Source: Evernia prunastri (taxonomy: Eukaryota; Ascomycota; Lecanoromycetes; Lecanorales; Parmeliaceae). From it: a stretch of 64,000 bases of DNA. A program made the position numbers and the translations under genes. Position 1 is the first letter of the stretch. Every line of letters starts with the position of its first letter. Shown in pieces: positions 1 to 11,550 of the stretch. The notes beneath the pieces are model-generated. The model had not been told where the DNA came from. It saw only the letters and a list, made by a program, of their open reading frames with translations, and did not search any database. The stretch is from the NCBI GenBank assembly GCA_003184365.1, contig NKYR01000019.1:248001-312000 (forward strand), written 5' to 3'.

Positions 1-1731
1 TCATACCTCAGTCATGCATACTCGTAGAGGGGAATTTTTGCGGGCGAAAACCTTAAAACTTCCAAGTCCTACTGAGGAGAACCCCGCCTGAAGGGTCACC
101 TGGACAATAGGCTTAGAGCCACCAGAGCGGGCTTTGATTTGTACCTGACGTGACCCCTGACTCAGACCCAGAAGAGGTCCCGAAGTTCATTCAGTCTCTG
201 CGCTCCCGGTAACCCACGTGCCCACTTCAGTTCAGATTCATCTTCCGAAAGAAAAGAAGGATTAGGTCTCTCGCTAGCGCTGGGCAGGACTGTTGATATC
301 AATCTCCGTAGAGTAAGGCAAGTATACCGGCTTCACTGTAGGACTTGGAAATTTCAAGGTTTCTGCCCGCAAAAACTTTTCTCCATGCATGACTTATGTG
401 CGAATTTTCCGTGCGTGCTTTCGTTGCGGGCTGGTGGGGGGGGGCAATTCAAGGGGGATTCGAGGCCTTTTACACCGTGAACGTCATCCATACCGATCCC
501 GCTCGTGTCTTCGCCAGGGCAGTTCAGGCGAACGCTCTGATACCTCGCCCAGGCACCTTCTAACAGATGTTGCAAGTCCCAGGGACCAAGCCTGGCATCG
601 TGCTGAGCGACGCGCACTCGAAACGGGGGACGGTCAGCGGATTGCCGCTTGACCGTCCCCAGGCCCACACCGGACAAGATGTGTAGAAGCACCACTGTAC
701 CCAACGTCTCCATCTTCCGTCGGCTGCAGTTCTCACCAATCAACCAAGTTCTCGGACTCTTTCATGTATAGATGGGCAACCCTTTACGCTCACTCTCGGC
801 CTGATAGAGCTAGAACTTTAGGCTGATGCGTGGGCCCGTGGGTGGGTGCATATCTCTGTTGACACTCTTAGGTAGGTAGTCTCAGTAATTCAGACTCGCT
901 TAGCGGGGTACGGTACTACCATGGCCAGTCCTACACTCGTCTCTCGCTTCGGGGGCCAATCATATCGCAAGCTCATTACGGCATCCCCCCCGTAGTATGG
1001 CAGTCAGCCCTACTCTACCGGACTAGTGGGCTTGGCACATCTCTCCACAAAGTGTTCGCTGGTGATATTCAATTTGTATTGGGTTCGATTCCTCATGCCG
1101 CTGGTACAGCGTGTTTCTTATTTTCTCAAAGGTACTCCTTGTAATCGTACAGCGTACTCGATACAGCCATCAGGTAGTCCATGATCAACAGTATACACTG
1201 AGGAGGTCAGCACCGGAAGTCCTGGATATCGCTGGGACGAGCCCTGACATAATCGGAGAGCGACCCTGTAGCAGGGGGGGCACCGTACTGCAAAAACTAG
1301 AGGGGTTGTTGGTCGCTCATCAATATGCAGGTTGGAGTGCATGCTAGTAGAATAACGTATCACGTACGCATATCGTCAAATACTTTGGAAACACATTCTT
1401 TCGACTCCACTCTCCGTTCTGCACGTCTTATATCAGATATCCACCGTGATTTTACTATTGCGGCTCCATCACACGGCAAGAGTTCACACCATCAGACGAA
1501 GAGCTTCTCGGCGAGTCACTTGACCAATGTATTTGGTTGCTTGTGTACGATGAGAGTGATGTGCGTGTTGAAGGCAAAATGGCATGTCGAACGGACTGCA
1601 AGAGATCCTAAGTGCTCAAGCTCGACGCCGAGCAGTAGTCGGTCGATACGAGAGCACTGATTTCGAAGGAGCGACGAGGCGATGGTTCCCATCATGGGCT
1701 ATGTGGACTGCACTTGCTTCCATCTCCACCC
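1..1731. other. Intergenic region at left edge
   Basis: No gene with family resemblance was recognised in this stretch. The reading frames are short and overlap on both strands. The only one with any protein-like character is the weak secreted-peptide candidate at 354-713, listed separately. The last 300 bases would be the downstream region of the drug transporter gene on the minus strand. Confidence 0.5.
354..713 (-). CDS. Possible small secreted protein (weak)
   Basis: This is an unspliced 119-codon frame starting at the ATG at 713. The N-terminus has a short hydrophobic stretch (METLGTVVLLHILSGVGLG) followed directly by Lys-Arg, which would fit a signal peptide with a Kex2-type cleavage site. 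The remainder is hydrophilic and has four cysteines, two in Asn-Cys-Pro contexts. I recognise no family. It stands alone in gene-poor DNA, and a frame of this length can occur by chance, so this is a candidate only. Confidence 0.2.
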   Translation of the reverse strand: METLGTVVLLHILSGVGLGTVKRQSADRPPFRVRVAQHDARLGPWDLQHLLEGAWARYQSVRLNCPGEDTSGIGMDDVHGVKGLESPLNCPPPPARNESTHGKFAHKSCMEKSFCGQKP

Positions 1732-3460
1732 TCAGGTCGCCCGTTCCGTCAGCTGCTTTACTCCCGTCTTCGTCTCCGTGTGCTCCGTGCTCAGGTGTCG
1801 GTGCTTGATGAAAGCGCTCGCCACCATCGCGACGGCCGCCACGCAGGTGTACATGATGAACAGATTCCTCAGACTCCACGCGAAAGCGTCCTGCACCACC
1901 TGACGCTGCGCCGCGTCCTGGATGGACTCGGTGATATCCACGTTTGCCGCTGCTTGATCGCCGGACAACGCCTCCAGGACGGTTTCACCGAGACCGGCGG
2001 CAGCAAGGGATGGGTGACGGGCAGCCATGCTGTTCTGAAACACCACGCCGCCGAGCACGATGGACATTGATGCTGCCAAGTTGCGGAGGAAACCCAAGGT
2101 CGCCGTGGCTGTTGCAACATCGGCCTGACTGACAGAGTTCTGGATGGCGATTGTGGGCGCTTGAAATAGGAATGCAGTGCCGATACCGCAAATGATTTGG
2201 AACCCGATGATTCTTGCAAGGGATGTGTCGGTTCCGAAATTGATGTACAGTCCTGTCCCCAATGTCATGAGAATTGTCCCGGCCCAAGCGATTTCCCTGT
2301 AGCGGCCAATTCGATGGGTTAAGATGCCCACCATTATCTCCACAGCCGCTTCCGTTATCATCGTTGGCAGTATCAGAATACCGCTACGGAGAGGTGAGGC
2401 TTGCTTTACACTTTGAAAGTACAGTGGTAGGTAATATTCTGCGGCGATGGAGACCATGCCGTGTGCAAAGGCAATAAGGAAGGTTGCGTTATTGGACCAA
2501 TCCTTGAACATGCTTAGTGGGATAAGGGGATATTTGGCCAGCCGTTTTTCGCTAAAGAGGAAGAAGCCGATCATCAGCGTTCCGAACACAATCAAGCAGA
2601 TGACATTCGGACTGTCCCAGGGAAATGTCCCGCCGCCGAAATCCAGTCCGAGGAGAATCAGAAGGGTTACCGCTACGATGGAGAGCGTCCCGAGCCAGTC
2701 AACGGCCATAAGGCCTTCGCCTAGCTTCGTGTGTGGATTGTGCACGTCCAGGAACAGCAGCAGCAGTGTGAAGGCGATCCCGCAGACGGGGAGATTGATC
2801 CAGAAGCACCAGCGCCAACTCACGAACTGCGTGAACAGTCCTCCAAGCAGAGGCCCGCCGGAGCCAGCGAGCGCCCACATCACTCCCAGCAAACCTAGAT
2901 ACAGTGCTCGTCTTCGTATGCTGAACAGATCCGAGATCGTAATAGACACCAATGGAAAAATGCCACCGCCAGCTGTACCCTGCAGCGCTCGTGCAGCGAT
3001 CAACATCTTCATGCTTGTACTTAGCGCCGCAATTATGCTAGCAACAGCGAAGACACCGACTGCTCCCAGAAGAGCAGGCTTACGACCCCAGATATCGCTG
3101 CATTTGGCCCAGATTGGACCGGCTGCGGCGTTGGCCAGCAAGTATGCGCCGCCGATCCAAGTGTAGCCTGAGGCAGAGTGCAGAGCGGCGGAGATGGTGG
3201 GGATGGATGTTGCGATGATGGTTTGGTCGAGAGCTGCTATGAAGAGGACGAGCTAGACGGGGTATCATTAGCCAATTGATGCTCGGTCAGGGCTAAGACG
3301 ACCGGGGATGATGTACATAGAGCGCGACTAGGATCGCGTAGATACGCAGCTTGGTGCGCACTTTCGGGTCCTCGACCAGATCGAGTGGCTCAATGGTGGG
3401 CTCATTACGGGGGAGCTCTGCCAGAGTTCCAGCATCTGCCATAGCAGATTTGAGGGCCAT
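1732..3460 (-). CDS. MFS drug:H+ antiporter, DHA2 (14-TM) family
   Basis: This is predicted to be a plasma-membrane exporter of small molecules driven by proton influx. Two exons (3460-3317 and 3252-1732) are separated by a 64 bp intron and give 554 residues, normal for the family. After a hydrophilic N-terminus of about 38 residues, the first membrane segment carries the LDQTIIAT signature. Motif A follows (IWAKCSDIWGRKPALL), then motif C-like WALAGSGGPLLGG in TM5, which marks antiporters. The exon 1 ATG at 3460 adds 48 residues in phase with the rest. Substrates cannot be read from the sequence. It lies 39 kb from the terpene cluster, so there is no reason to link the two. Confidence 0.92.
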
Positions 3461-3960
3461 GGTTATTCGCAACGCAGCAAGTTGTGGCCAATTGATGTAT
3501 ATAGATCGATTGATTATCTACTGGGTGGTGTGAAGGCTAAGGTACTTATAGAAGGTACCTTAAGAAGCCCATGCTACTGTAATGCCACTATGAGTCATCT
3601 TGACATGGTGAGGGGTAGCGACACACACTAATGCTGCAGCATTTCCAACATAAGTCTCGATTGAATGAACTCCATCCTGTATCAATATTCAAGCATGCTG
3701 CTATCTCCAAGGGTTGTGGGCCTTTATGATTGCCAGATCCGTCGGTTATTTTGGATCCGTGCGAACCCGAGGTCGAGGCTGGTCGGCAGAGGGATGCTGT
3801 ATTTCAGTTGGCTTAGTACTCTTGCACTTCTAAAAGTGACATCGCAAGCGGAGTAGAGCAGTTGGAACGAGGCTAATAGTGCATCTGATGAGGCTAGGAC
3901 AAGGGAAGACTACTGGTTTGCCCCCCAGGACGACGGCCAACTAGGTCTCCAACATGAGTC
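3461..3960. other. Intergenic: MFS promoter and CEF1 3' region
   Basis: This 500 bp lies between the MFS start and the CEF1 stop codon and should carry the MFS promoter. It contains a perfect copy of the palindrome AAGGTACCTT at 3552-3561, one of several copies dispersed in this window. No coding frame is convincing. Confidence 0.6.
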
Positions 3961-6342
3961 TCAGTGACCGCCGTTGACATGGCCATTCCCATTTGTCAGC
4001 CCCTCCAGCTCTTCCATCTTCATTCTGTACGTATCCTGCGCCTCCTTTTCCCTCTTCCTTATAAACATCACTTCGTCCTGCAGGCTCTCTAACCTCCTAG
4101 GCAGCGCGGCTTCCTCGGCAACCTGCAAAGTCCGCAGCGAGTCTAATGTAATTCTCTCATCCTGCAACGCCCCAGAAGCCTCCACGATCTTCTGCCGTAA
4201 AGTTTTGGCCCGCTGCTGGTAGCCCCCGTAGTGGAGAGAAAGTTTCTTCTCCAATTTTATGCCCCTTTCTGCATCATCCGCAATGGTTGCTTGAACGTGA
4301 TCGAGAGCATCGGTCAAGATCTGTCGCTCGTCGATCTCATCCTCTTCATAACCGGCCAGGCCAAGCAGACTTGAGGAAGCCTCATGCAGGTTCTGCCACG
4401 ATGCTTCAAAATCCCGCTGGCTTTTCTCTTTATCACCTGATGGCAGTTCGAGTGCGATCTCTAGCCTCGCCCTATCCAAAGCATCATCATCGAAAACTTC
4501 CAGGGGTCTAGACGTTCCTTGCACCTTTGAACCCGATAGTGGATATTTATAGGCATCGTTAGCAATCAAAAGCGCGCTCTCTTCTCCTATCATTGCTTGG
4601 ATTGGATCAGGGATTTCGACGGCGGCTTTAAGGAGGGCATCAACGTCGACGACTGTGGGCCGCGGTAGGTTTTTCTGTAGTACTTGAGTTCGGCGCCTGA
4701 AGTCCGCTCTCTCAGCTGCTTCGTGAATAGCTTTATTCCGTCGATCCCTTTCTGCAGCATCCTCCTCGGAGAGTTCCATATCGCCGTCAACTTCCTGCTG
4801 CTCCTCAGGCAGTTCGAGCTCGAAGTCAAGTTCTTTTGGCTTGGGTAGTGCAGCGAACTGCGACTTGAGTTGTGATCTCAAAGCCTGCTCTCGAAGCTTC
4901 ACTTCCCTTGGTGTATTACCAACTAGTTGTATTGCCCCAGGGCCGTCTTGATTTATTGCAAAATTGTCTCGCGGGGTTCGCATAGGCGTAGCTCCCGGAC
5001 CTCCTGGTGTCCGCATGGGCGTTGCTCCGACTCCATTTGCACTACCTTGACGCATTGGCGTTGCCATGGGATTTGGGGTAGCGACAACGTGCTTCCGTGG
5101 AGTGACACCATCAAACCCGGTAGACCCACTGCCCTCATGCAGAGGCGTGTTCTCTCCACCCAACAGGGATGATTGGGTTTCCGTCAGAGCACGAATGTTG
5201 CGAATCTCGTTTGCTATATGATCCTCTTGCGGCGGAGCTCTTGGTGTTCGAATCGGTGTTCCTCCTACGATGCCCGTATAATTACCAACGAATCCTTTTG
5301 TTGCTTCGTTATCGCCTTCTCCGGCTAATCGATGGGCTTGTTCCCCAACCATTCCCATCTTCACAATGTCTTCGAGTTCTACTTCGCCCACTTGCGGCGC
5401 TGGTAGATTCAGAGACCTCCTCTTGCTGCTTTGCTCAGCTTCTCGGATTTTCTGCATTTGCCCCGCTTTTGCTGCTGCGGCAAATGCTGCTGAAGGACCT
5501 GGCTTATCGCCCTTTTGTTTCTTCCTCTGTAGATCATCTTCCTGGTCGCCTTTGCGCTTATTGGCCAGCTGTTGTTTCCGGGGATCGAAAGCTTCTCGCT
5601 GCTTTTCGTTCTGCTCTTTCTCTTCTTGGGTATCGTAGAAACCTGGTGCAGCTTTCTTTTCGAATGGAATATCGGCGTTATAGTCCATCTGACCTTTTTT
5701 CCGATTGGTAATCTTGATATTGATACCTGCATTCTTAAGCTCTCGACGTTTCTGCAGCAATGCTAGTCGCCGCGACTCCTCCAGTTGGCGTTCGCGCGCT
5801 TTCCGTTTCGCCTTCTTTCCTTGGGTGTTAGCCAGTCTTGCACGTGCTTCACTGAGCATCTCCTTTTCATCCTCATCAAGATCGATGGTGTCAGGGCGCG
5901 CCGGCTTCGATTCTGGGTCTGGATCCAGTTCTCCAGGTCGTAGTCGTCGAACATCGTCCGCACTCGGCGCTGCGTTCTCTCCACCCGCCGGCCCAGCTAA
6001 CCCCAGCTCATCGTTTTCTCTCGCTTCAGCCTCATCCAGCAATTTCTGGTATCTTTCTAGACACTGCGTAGCTGTCCTGCCAACCATAGGCGCAATAGTT
6101 CGCCATTGTGTTGGCATCAATTTTGCCAGATGTAGCAACTTTTCATCCTCCTCCTTTGACCACTCAATTTTCCGAATGCTTGGGTCCAGCCATTCAACCC
6201 ATCTTGCCTTGCACTGCTTGGGTGTTTTGCGCGCGAGGAGAGACGAGACACGGGCCCACTGGTTGAGTCCGTACTTCGAGACGGAGGCTTTCAGGACCTC
6301 ATCCTCAATATTCGTCCAGACACCGCCTTTTACGACAGGCAT
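3961..6342 (-). CDS. cef1: Pre-mRNA splicing factor Cef1/Cdc5
   Basis: This is a core component of the Prp19-associated (NTC) complex that stabilises the activated spliceosome in the nucleus. One uninterrupted frame encodes 793 residues. Two Myb/SANT repeats occupy about residues 6-55 and 58-105 (GGVWTNIEDEVLKASV, then IEWSKEEDEKLLHLAKLMP, with the conserved tryptophans and RWVEWLDPSIRK linker). A long charged, Lys/Arg/Glu-rich middle follows. It includes repeated ATPMR-TP type motifs near residues 420-450, likely Cdk-type phosphorylation sites. A coiled-coil C-terminus (about 680-780) matches the Prp19/Cwf7-binding region. Family length and domain order are complete. It is divergent from the small gene at 6586, with a 243 bp spacer. 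Confidence 0.97.
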   Translation of the reverse strand: MPVVKGGVWTNIEDEVLKASVSKYGLNQWARVSSLLARKTPKQCKARWVEWLDPSIRKIEWSKEEDEKLLHLAKLMPTQWRTIAPMVGRTATQCLERYQKLLDEAEARENDELGLAGPAGGENAAPSADDVRRLRPGELDPDPESKPARPDTIDLDEDEKEMLSEARARLANTQGKKAKRKARERQLEESRRLALLQKRRELKNAGINIKITNRKKGQMDYNADIPFEKKAAPGFYDTQEEKEQNEKQREAFDPRKQQLANKRKGDQEDDLQRKKQKGDKPGPSAAFAAAAKAGQMQKIREAEQSSKRRSLNLPAPQVGEVELEDIVKMGMVGEQAHRLAGEGDNEATKGFVGNYTGIVGGTPIRTPRAPPQEDHIANEIRNIRALTETQSSLLGGENTPLHEGSGSTGFDGVTPRKHVVATPNPMATPMRQGSANGVGATPMRTPGGPGATPMRTPRDNFAINQDGPGAIQLVGNTPREVKLREQALRSQLKSQFAALPKPKELDFELELPEEQQEVDGDMELSEEDAAERDRRNKAIHEAAERADFRRRTQVLQKNLPRPTVVDVDALLKAAVEIPDPIQAMIGEESALLIANDAYKYPLSGSKVQGTSRPLEVFDDDALDRARLEIALELPSGDKEKSQRDFEASWQNLHEASSSLLGLAGYEEDEIDERQILTDALDHVQATIADDAERGIKLEKKLSLHYGGYQQRAKTLRQKIVEASGALQDERITLDSLRTLQVAEEAALPRRLESLQDEVMFIRKREKEAQDTYRMKMEELEGLTNGNGHVNGGH

Positions 6343-6585
6343 TTTGAAAGGTTGAGGAAGGTTATGACTCGTAGAACTGATAAGTACGCAGGGTCAGGAG
6401 GTGGTGACTGCGGTGTCGAAATGAAGAAGTCGTAAAAGTGACAGAACGTTCATTGAACTTCAGGCATACGTGTAGGACAACGCTACTAGCCCTAAGACAA
6501 TGACTTCGACGTCACTGACAGAGCGAACTCTTTTCCGTGTCGGCAGCCATCATGAAGCCCGCCGAAAACTTTGATAAGCCAAATC

Positions 6586-6968
6586 ATGTTGCGCCGGGTG
6601 TCAATGACCGCTGGCAGCCTTAGAGGATCTACACTCTACCCTCGGCTCCGGGTTCAAGCCTCAAGAAATGCTTCTACCAAATCCGCCGATCCTCAGACCA
6701 CAGCCACAGAGAACACAGTAACTCGTCCGAACAATGTATTACTGACGCCCTTAGCTAAAAGCATTAGGATTCTAACAAAGACAATCTGAAAAGCGGCGCT
6801 GCAGAGGTCTCCAAGAAGGAAAAGACACAAGCTGAGTTGGACGAAGAGCTCCGTCAAAAGCTCGAGGCCATGTCCGGTGATGGCGGCGCGGCAGGGCTGG
6901 AACTGGAGGACGGGCAGCCAGTGAGCATGAAGAGAAGTGTAAAGAACAACATGTTTCGCTACATCTGA
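6586..6968 (+). CDS. Small conserved-type protein, probable mitochondrial N-terminus
   Basis: I model two exons, 6586-6717 and 6768-6968, around a 50 bp intron (GTAACT...CATTAG), giving 110 residues. Reading through instead of splicing hits a stop soon after the intron. The N-terminus (MLRRVSMTAGSLRGS...) is rich in Arg, Ser and Ala without acids, like a mitochondrial presequence. The C-terminal half is charged and helical, followed by a Gly-rich turn (MSGDGGAAGLE) and an invariant-looking end SMKRSVKNNMFRYI. I believe similar short proteins occur across filamentous fungi, but I cannot name a function. It shares a short divergent promoter with CEF1. Confidence 0.65.
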
Positions 6969-8919
6969 GTACATCGCAAAAGGATCCATGGATCCACGAT
7001 TGGGTGCAGAGGGTCAGGACCGGATGGCCTTCTTGAGTAATGTTCTACGCCCTGAAAGAGGGGATGCTCAGTGAAGCCTGGGCAGAGCGAGGAAATTGCA
7101 TGACTTGAGCAGATGCATTCTCAGCCTTGGAGTGTACGAGCCTAAAGCATGAAAACTCCTCCCTACACTTCTATTATTGCATAAGCTACTTGAATAAGAG
7201 TCTAACAGTATCATCCCCACCGTATGTATCATGATCATTCGGGTCAAGTACCGCTATCCTCGAGAGCGCTCAGCGACCTGGATCACCCTTTGAAGTTCGT
7301 ACCTTTGACCAGCATCTCTTTCCATCGATCGCTCTGCACCTAACGTTTCCTTCAGAATTTGGATCAAAATGAAGGGTAAAGTGGGAAGCAACATGCGTAT
7401 GGTATTCGCTGAATTGCATCTGCTCCCCTCTTTGCCAAGTGTCCATGAGCGCAAGCCCGTTATGTGTTTCGTATCAGTACGGTTAGCGAGACCTACTGAT
7501 TTTAATTTAATATGATAGACTCATCACCTCTAGTCTTCCACTTTTTGCTCGACATGTCTCAATTCTCCTGCGATCTCTCTGTGTCGGTGTATGAGCCGAA
7601 AAGCTTTCTGTACTAGAGCGAAGCTCGTAGAATGGTAACAACTTTGTTTCGTTGTTGAGGATGCTAACGTGGGATTAGAGCTTGATAGTCCTGCGGGCCC
7701 TCAACTCAAGCAAGTTGAATGACTCGAGGGTTTCAGGACCTGGAAAGTGGCCAGTGTTAAAGATTTCGCTCGAGACTTTAACAATCAATGATTCATACAT
7801 CCTCAAGAGATTCTTGGGCTGAATGATGCCTGAAGTCCAAGAGGAAGCTGTGCAATGAGCAAACCCCCAAAATACGCAAGTGGAGGTTCGTATTGATGAC
7901 CAACAAGCGAAGATCTGGTGCGGTGGACGGACTGGCACTGGCTGAAAAATCAAGGTAGGACGCATTAATAGTGCTTGGGCAGAGGTGGCTGGGCCGCAGT
8001 GGGCAATGTTTAACGCGTGGTAATAATGAGCGTATAGTGGAACAAACCCGCATGCCCACCATTATCATCATCAACACGTCGGATAGCCACCTCGATGGTA
8101 ATGCACGAAGCTGGGAGTACTCCAAGAATTTGCAATCATTGCGATTTCACGACTCATGATCCATGTTCCCCGAGGCTTTCGGTCTTGTTTCTGCTAATGT
8201 AGATGGAGAAGCTTGACAAGAATAGCATTGAATGCAGGATCAAATGCGCCCAACTTCCGATTCTGCGTTCCTTTCTATACAGATCTTCTACGACCTGTTC
8301 CTCCCCAAGCTCATTTCAGTTTAGGCGAATCTGGGCTGGCTGGCCAGTATATCGTATTAAAGATGGAGTCGGCTCTGAAGACATGAGCGAGAATGAAGGA
8401 TAGAGAGTGGGACATGAATGGGACATGAAACGAAGCCTTGACCCGTCTGATGGACATCATCGAGTATAATCAACCATAACTGCAAACGGAAAACAGAGCA
8501 GGATCAAGGGAGGTTGAAGGAGACGGGGAGCCTTTGACCATATTGTTCCTATGTAAAGTGAGGAAATTCTCTCATGGCCAAGCATCTCATATTCCCGCAC
8601 TAGAGTTCAAACTAGTTAGGCTACCTTAGTTGGCCTAGTTTCTCGCAGTGCTAGTCCTCAAAAGGAAGTCTGTGAGTACCATCTAGACCGTGGTAGAGAA
8701 TGAAGTGCTGCGAGAAACCATCTCATGTATCTAACCTCCCATCCGTCTCACTTACATCTTGACAGTTGTGTCGGGCAGCTTTTGCACCACCACCCGTAAC
8801 TTATCTATTTTGGTGACTGTAAAGTCACATCGTTGCAGGAAACCATCAAAGACCGAACTTGTTATTGGTCATCATTCATTTGCGCTCAGTAGATAATCAT
8901 AACCCTATAAATCAACAAG
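6969..8919. other. 1.95 kb intergenic region
   Basis: Nothing recognisable lies between the small mitochondrial-type gene and the MATE gene. Frames are under 111 codons, overlap each other on both strands, and show no family motifs. It should contain the MATE gene promoter near its right end and could hold noncoding transcripts, but no sequence evidence shows any. Confidence 0.6.
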
Positions 8920-11255
8920 ATGACTTCTCCAAGTCCTGCGAAACCAATCCGTCCAGGAAATCTATGGAAATCCCGCAGCCGCTCTTCAATGTTCTCCTCC
9001 TCTCCACCTTTGGCAGAAGCTTCCGTAGCAAAAGATTTGGAAGAAGAATCCGACAATGATCCTGAAAATCCCATGGAGGAAGACAACACTTCTGACGACG
9101 AATCAGATTCGGATCTAGAAGCCCTGCGTCAAACAACGTCCGGTCCTTCTTTAGGAAGGTCCATGGTTGGCTCATATAGGAGGCCTAGCTGTACAATAGC
9201 AGGCTCTCGGGCCATAATTGCCGCTGGACTGCGAGGGTCAGTGCGAGCTCCATGCAAAAGCGACCGCCGTGAGGCGAGAAGAGAAGAGCGGAGTTTACTT
9301 CGTGATAACAATATCATCCCGCCAAAACACCCTCGGAAAGGAGAGGGTTCCCAGACGATTGGCCGTCGTGCCTCCCAACTTCTCTCCGTGCCCGGCTTTC
9401 TAGGTGAGAATAGAAAGGCCAAACGCCCAAGTCTGGCAGGGGGGACAGTAGCTGGAGATAGCAGTAGTTTCCAAGAAACAAGTCCCCTATTAGGAGATCC
9501 TGAGCTGCCGTATGGAGGTCAAGATACTCGTGCCAACGTGGACACGAAATGGGAGGAAGCTGTACTGGAAGGCAGGATTCAGACGACATGGCAGCGTGAA
9601 GCCAAAGTGTTAGGACGGTATTCGGCGCCTTTGGTGCTTACGTCCTTACTTCAATACTCCTTGACCGTGGCCAGCATATTCACGGTAGGTCACATTGGAA
9701 CAGTCGAGCTTGGAGCAGTAAGTCTTGCAAGTATGACTGCCAATATTACTGGTTATGCCGTGTACCAAGGACTAGCAACGAGTTTAGACACCTTGTGTGC
9801 GCAAGCATACGGATCTGGGAGAAAGAAGCTGGTAGGGTTGCAGACGCAACGGATGGTCTACTTTCTTTGGACGATCACGATCCCAATAGCCATCATATGG
9901 CTTTGCGCTGAATACATCCTGATAAAAATAGTGCCGGAGAAAGACGTTGCAATCCTGGCTGGACGGTACCTGAAGATCGTCCTCGTAGGTGCTCCTGGCT
10001 ACGCAACCTTTGAGTCAGGCAAGAGATATCTGCAGGCACAGGGATTGTTTTCTGCTTCTCTTTATGTTCTACTTATCTGCGCTCCCCTGAATGCCTTCAT
10101 GAATTGGCTTTTTGTTTGGGTATGTGTCTCATTCTTACATTGTATGCAGTACGAACCTCATCCTTCACCACCATCAATATCCTCCAAAGCTACAGCATCT
10201 GACATCTTCAGCAATTCAACTGGGGGTTTGCAGGAGCGCCCATAGCTGTTGCCGTAACAGACAATCTACTTCCCCTTCTCCTCATCCTCTACGTCCGTTT
10301 CGTAGCCGGGCGTCATTGCTGGCCCGGCTTAACCAAAAGAGGTGATAATCTCCTCCCAAACAAAAGCCCCTCGTTCCTATTCTACGTAACGAAAAACCCC
10401 CCTGACATTCATCCAGCCCTACACAACTGGCTCCCAATGGTCCGCCTCGCCATCCCCGGCCTCGTCATGGTCGAAGCGGAATACCTCGCCTTCGAAATCC
10501 TGACCCTCGCCGCATCCTATTTCGGCACCAGCCATCTCGCCGCTCAATCCGTCCTCGCCACACTCACAGGCATCACATTCCAGTACGTATTCTTGTAGTC
10601 TACATTTGCTCACTCGGACCAAGTCTTGGCCGTTTTTAATCATATTTTTTTTGGGAGGATCTCTTCTCGAACATATCTCCAAGGCTCCCCCCACCCCCTT
10701 ACCCTTCTGTACTCGGCAATACTGACAGTGACATTCCCAACCAGAATCCCCTTCCCCATCTCCATCGCCGCATCCACTCGCATCGCCAACCTGATCGGCG
10801 CAACGCTCGCCGACGCCGGGAAGATCAGTGCCCGAGTGGCCGGATTCGCCGCCGTCGCCGTCGGCCTGCTCAACGTGATCCTGCTCTCGACGCTGCGGAA
10901 CCACATCCCCCAGCTCTTCACCAACGATCCAGAGGTCATCGGCCTGGTCGCCAAGACCCTCCCGCTGTGCGCCGCCTTCCAGCTCTTCGACGCCCTCGCC
11001 GCCTGCTGCAACGGCATCCTGCGCGGCCTGGGCCGGCAGGAGGTCGGGGGGTACGTGCAGCTGTTCTGCTACTACGCGGTGGCGATGCCGATCAGCATGG
11101 GCGCCGCGTTCGGGCTGGGGTGGGAGCTGTACGGTCTGTGGGCGGGCGTCGCGACGGCGCTGGGGTTGGTGGCCGTCATCGAGGGCGTTTTCCTGTCGAG
11201 GGTCAGTTGGGAGAGGAGCGTGGAGGATGCCAGGACCCGGAATGAGAGATCGTGA
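8920..11255 (+). CDS. MATE family multidrug/toxin exporter
   Basis: This is a membrane antiporter of the multidrug and toxic compound extrusion family, expected in the vacuolar or plasma membrane. Three exons (8920-10119, 10212-10582, 10745-11255), with introns of 92 and 162 bp, give 693 residues. The first 230 or so are a hydrophilic, acidic and Ser-rich extension common in fungal MATE proteins. Twelve membrane segments follow in two MatE domains. Diagnostic stretches are SLASMTANITGYAVYQGLATSLDTLCAQAYG... in half one (given here in parts: YQGLATSLDTLC, AQAYGSG) and ISIAASTRIANLIGA in half two. Exon 3 is much more GC-rich than exon 1. Transported compounds are unknown. Confidence 0.93.
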
Positions 11256-11550
11256 AAGGGGGGCTGGAAGATGGGATGAGGAGTCCAATGTACAGATAGA
11301 TATAGGCTGGGCTATTTTTGGGAACATATGGATGACTTGGATGATCACAGATTCCAAATGCGATGACAGGTGACGCCGTGTGAAAAACGACGCTGAATCA
11401 AGACCCTAGTGGGATGTAGGAGCTCCGAGGCGCTTGTTCAGAACCTTGAAAAGCTGCTTGATTGGAGCTCCTTCGATGCACGCTTCTATTTTATACATAG
11501 TACCGCTTTGCTAGCATATGATAATTAGGCATGGTCGCTCGACCATCAAT

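Noticed and set aside
1078..1096. GGGTTCGATTCC, resembling a tRNA B-box
   Set aside because: The flanking bases do not form a T-stem, anticodon arm or acceptor stem.
2447..3166. 239-codon + strand frame opposite the MFS gene
   Set aside because: It mirrors membrane-segment codons of the transporter and has no independent support.
10419..11357. 312-codon frame antisense to the MATE gene
   Set aside because: It is a by-product of the GC-rich third exon. Its translation is low-complexity Gly/Glu/Asp-rich, and the sense strand has a complete MATE domain.
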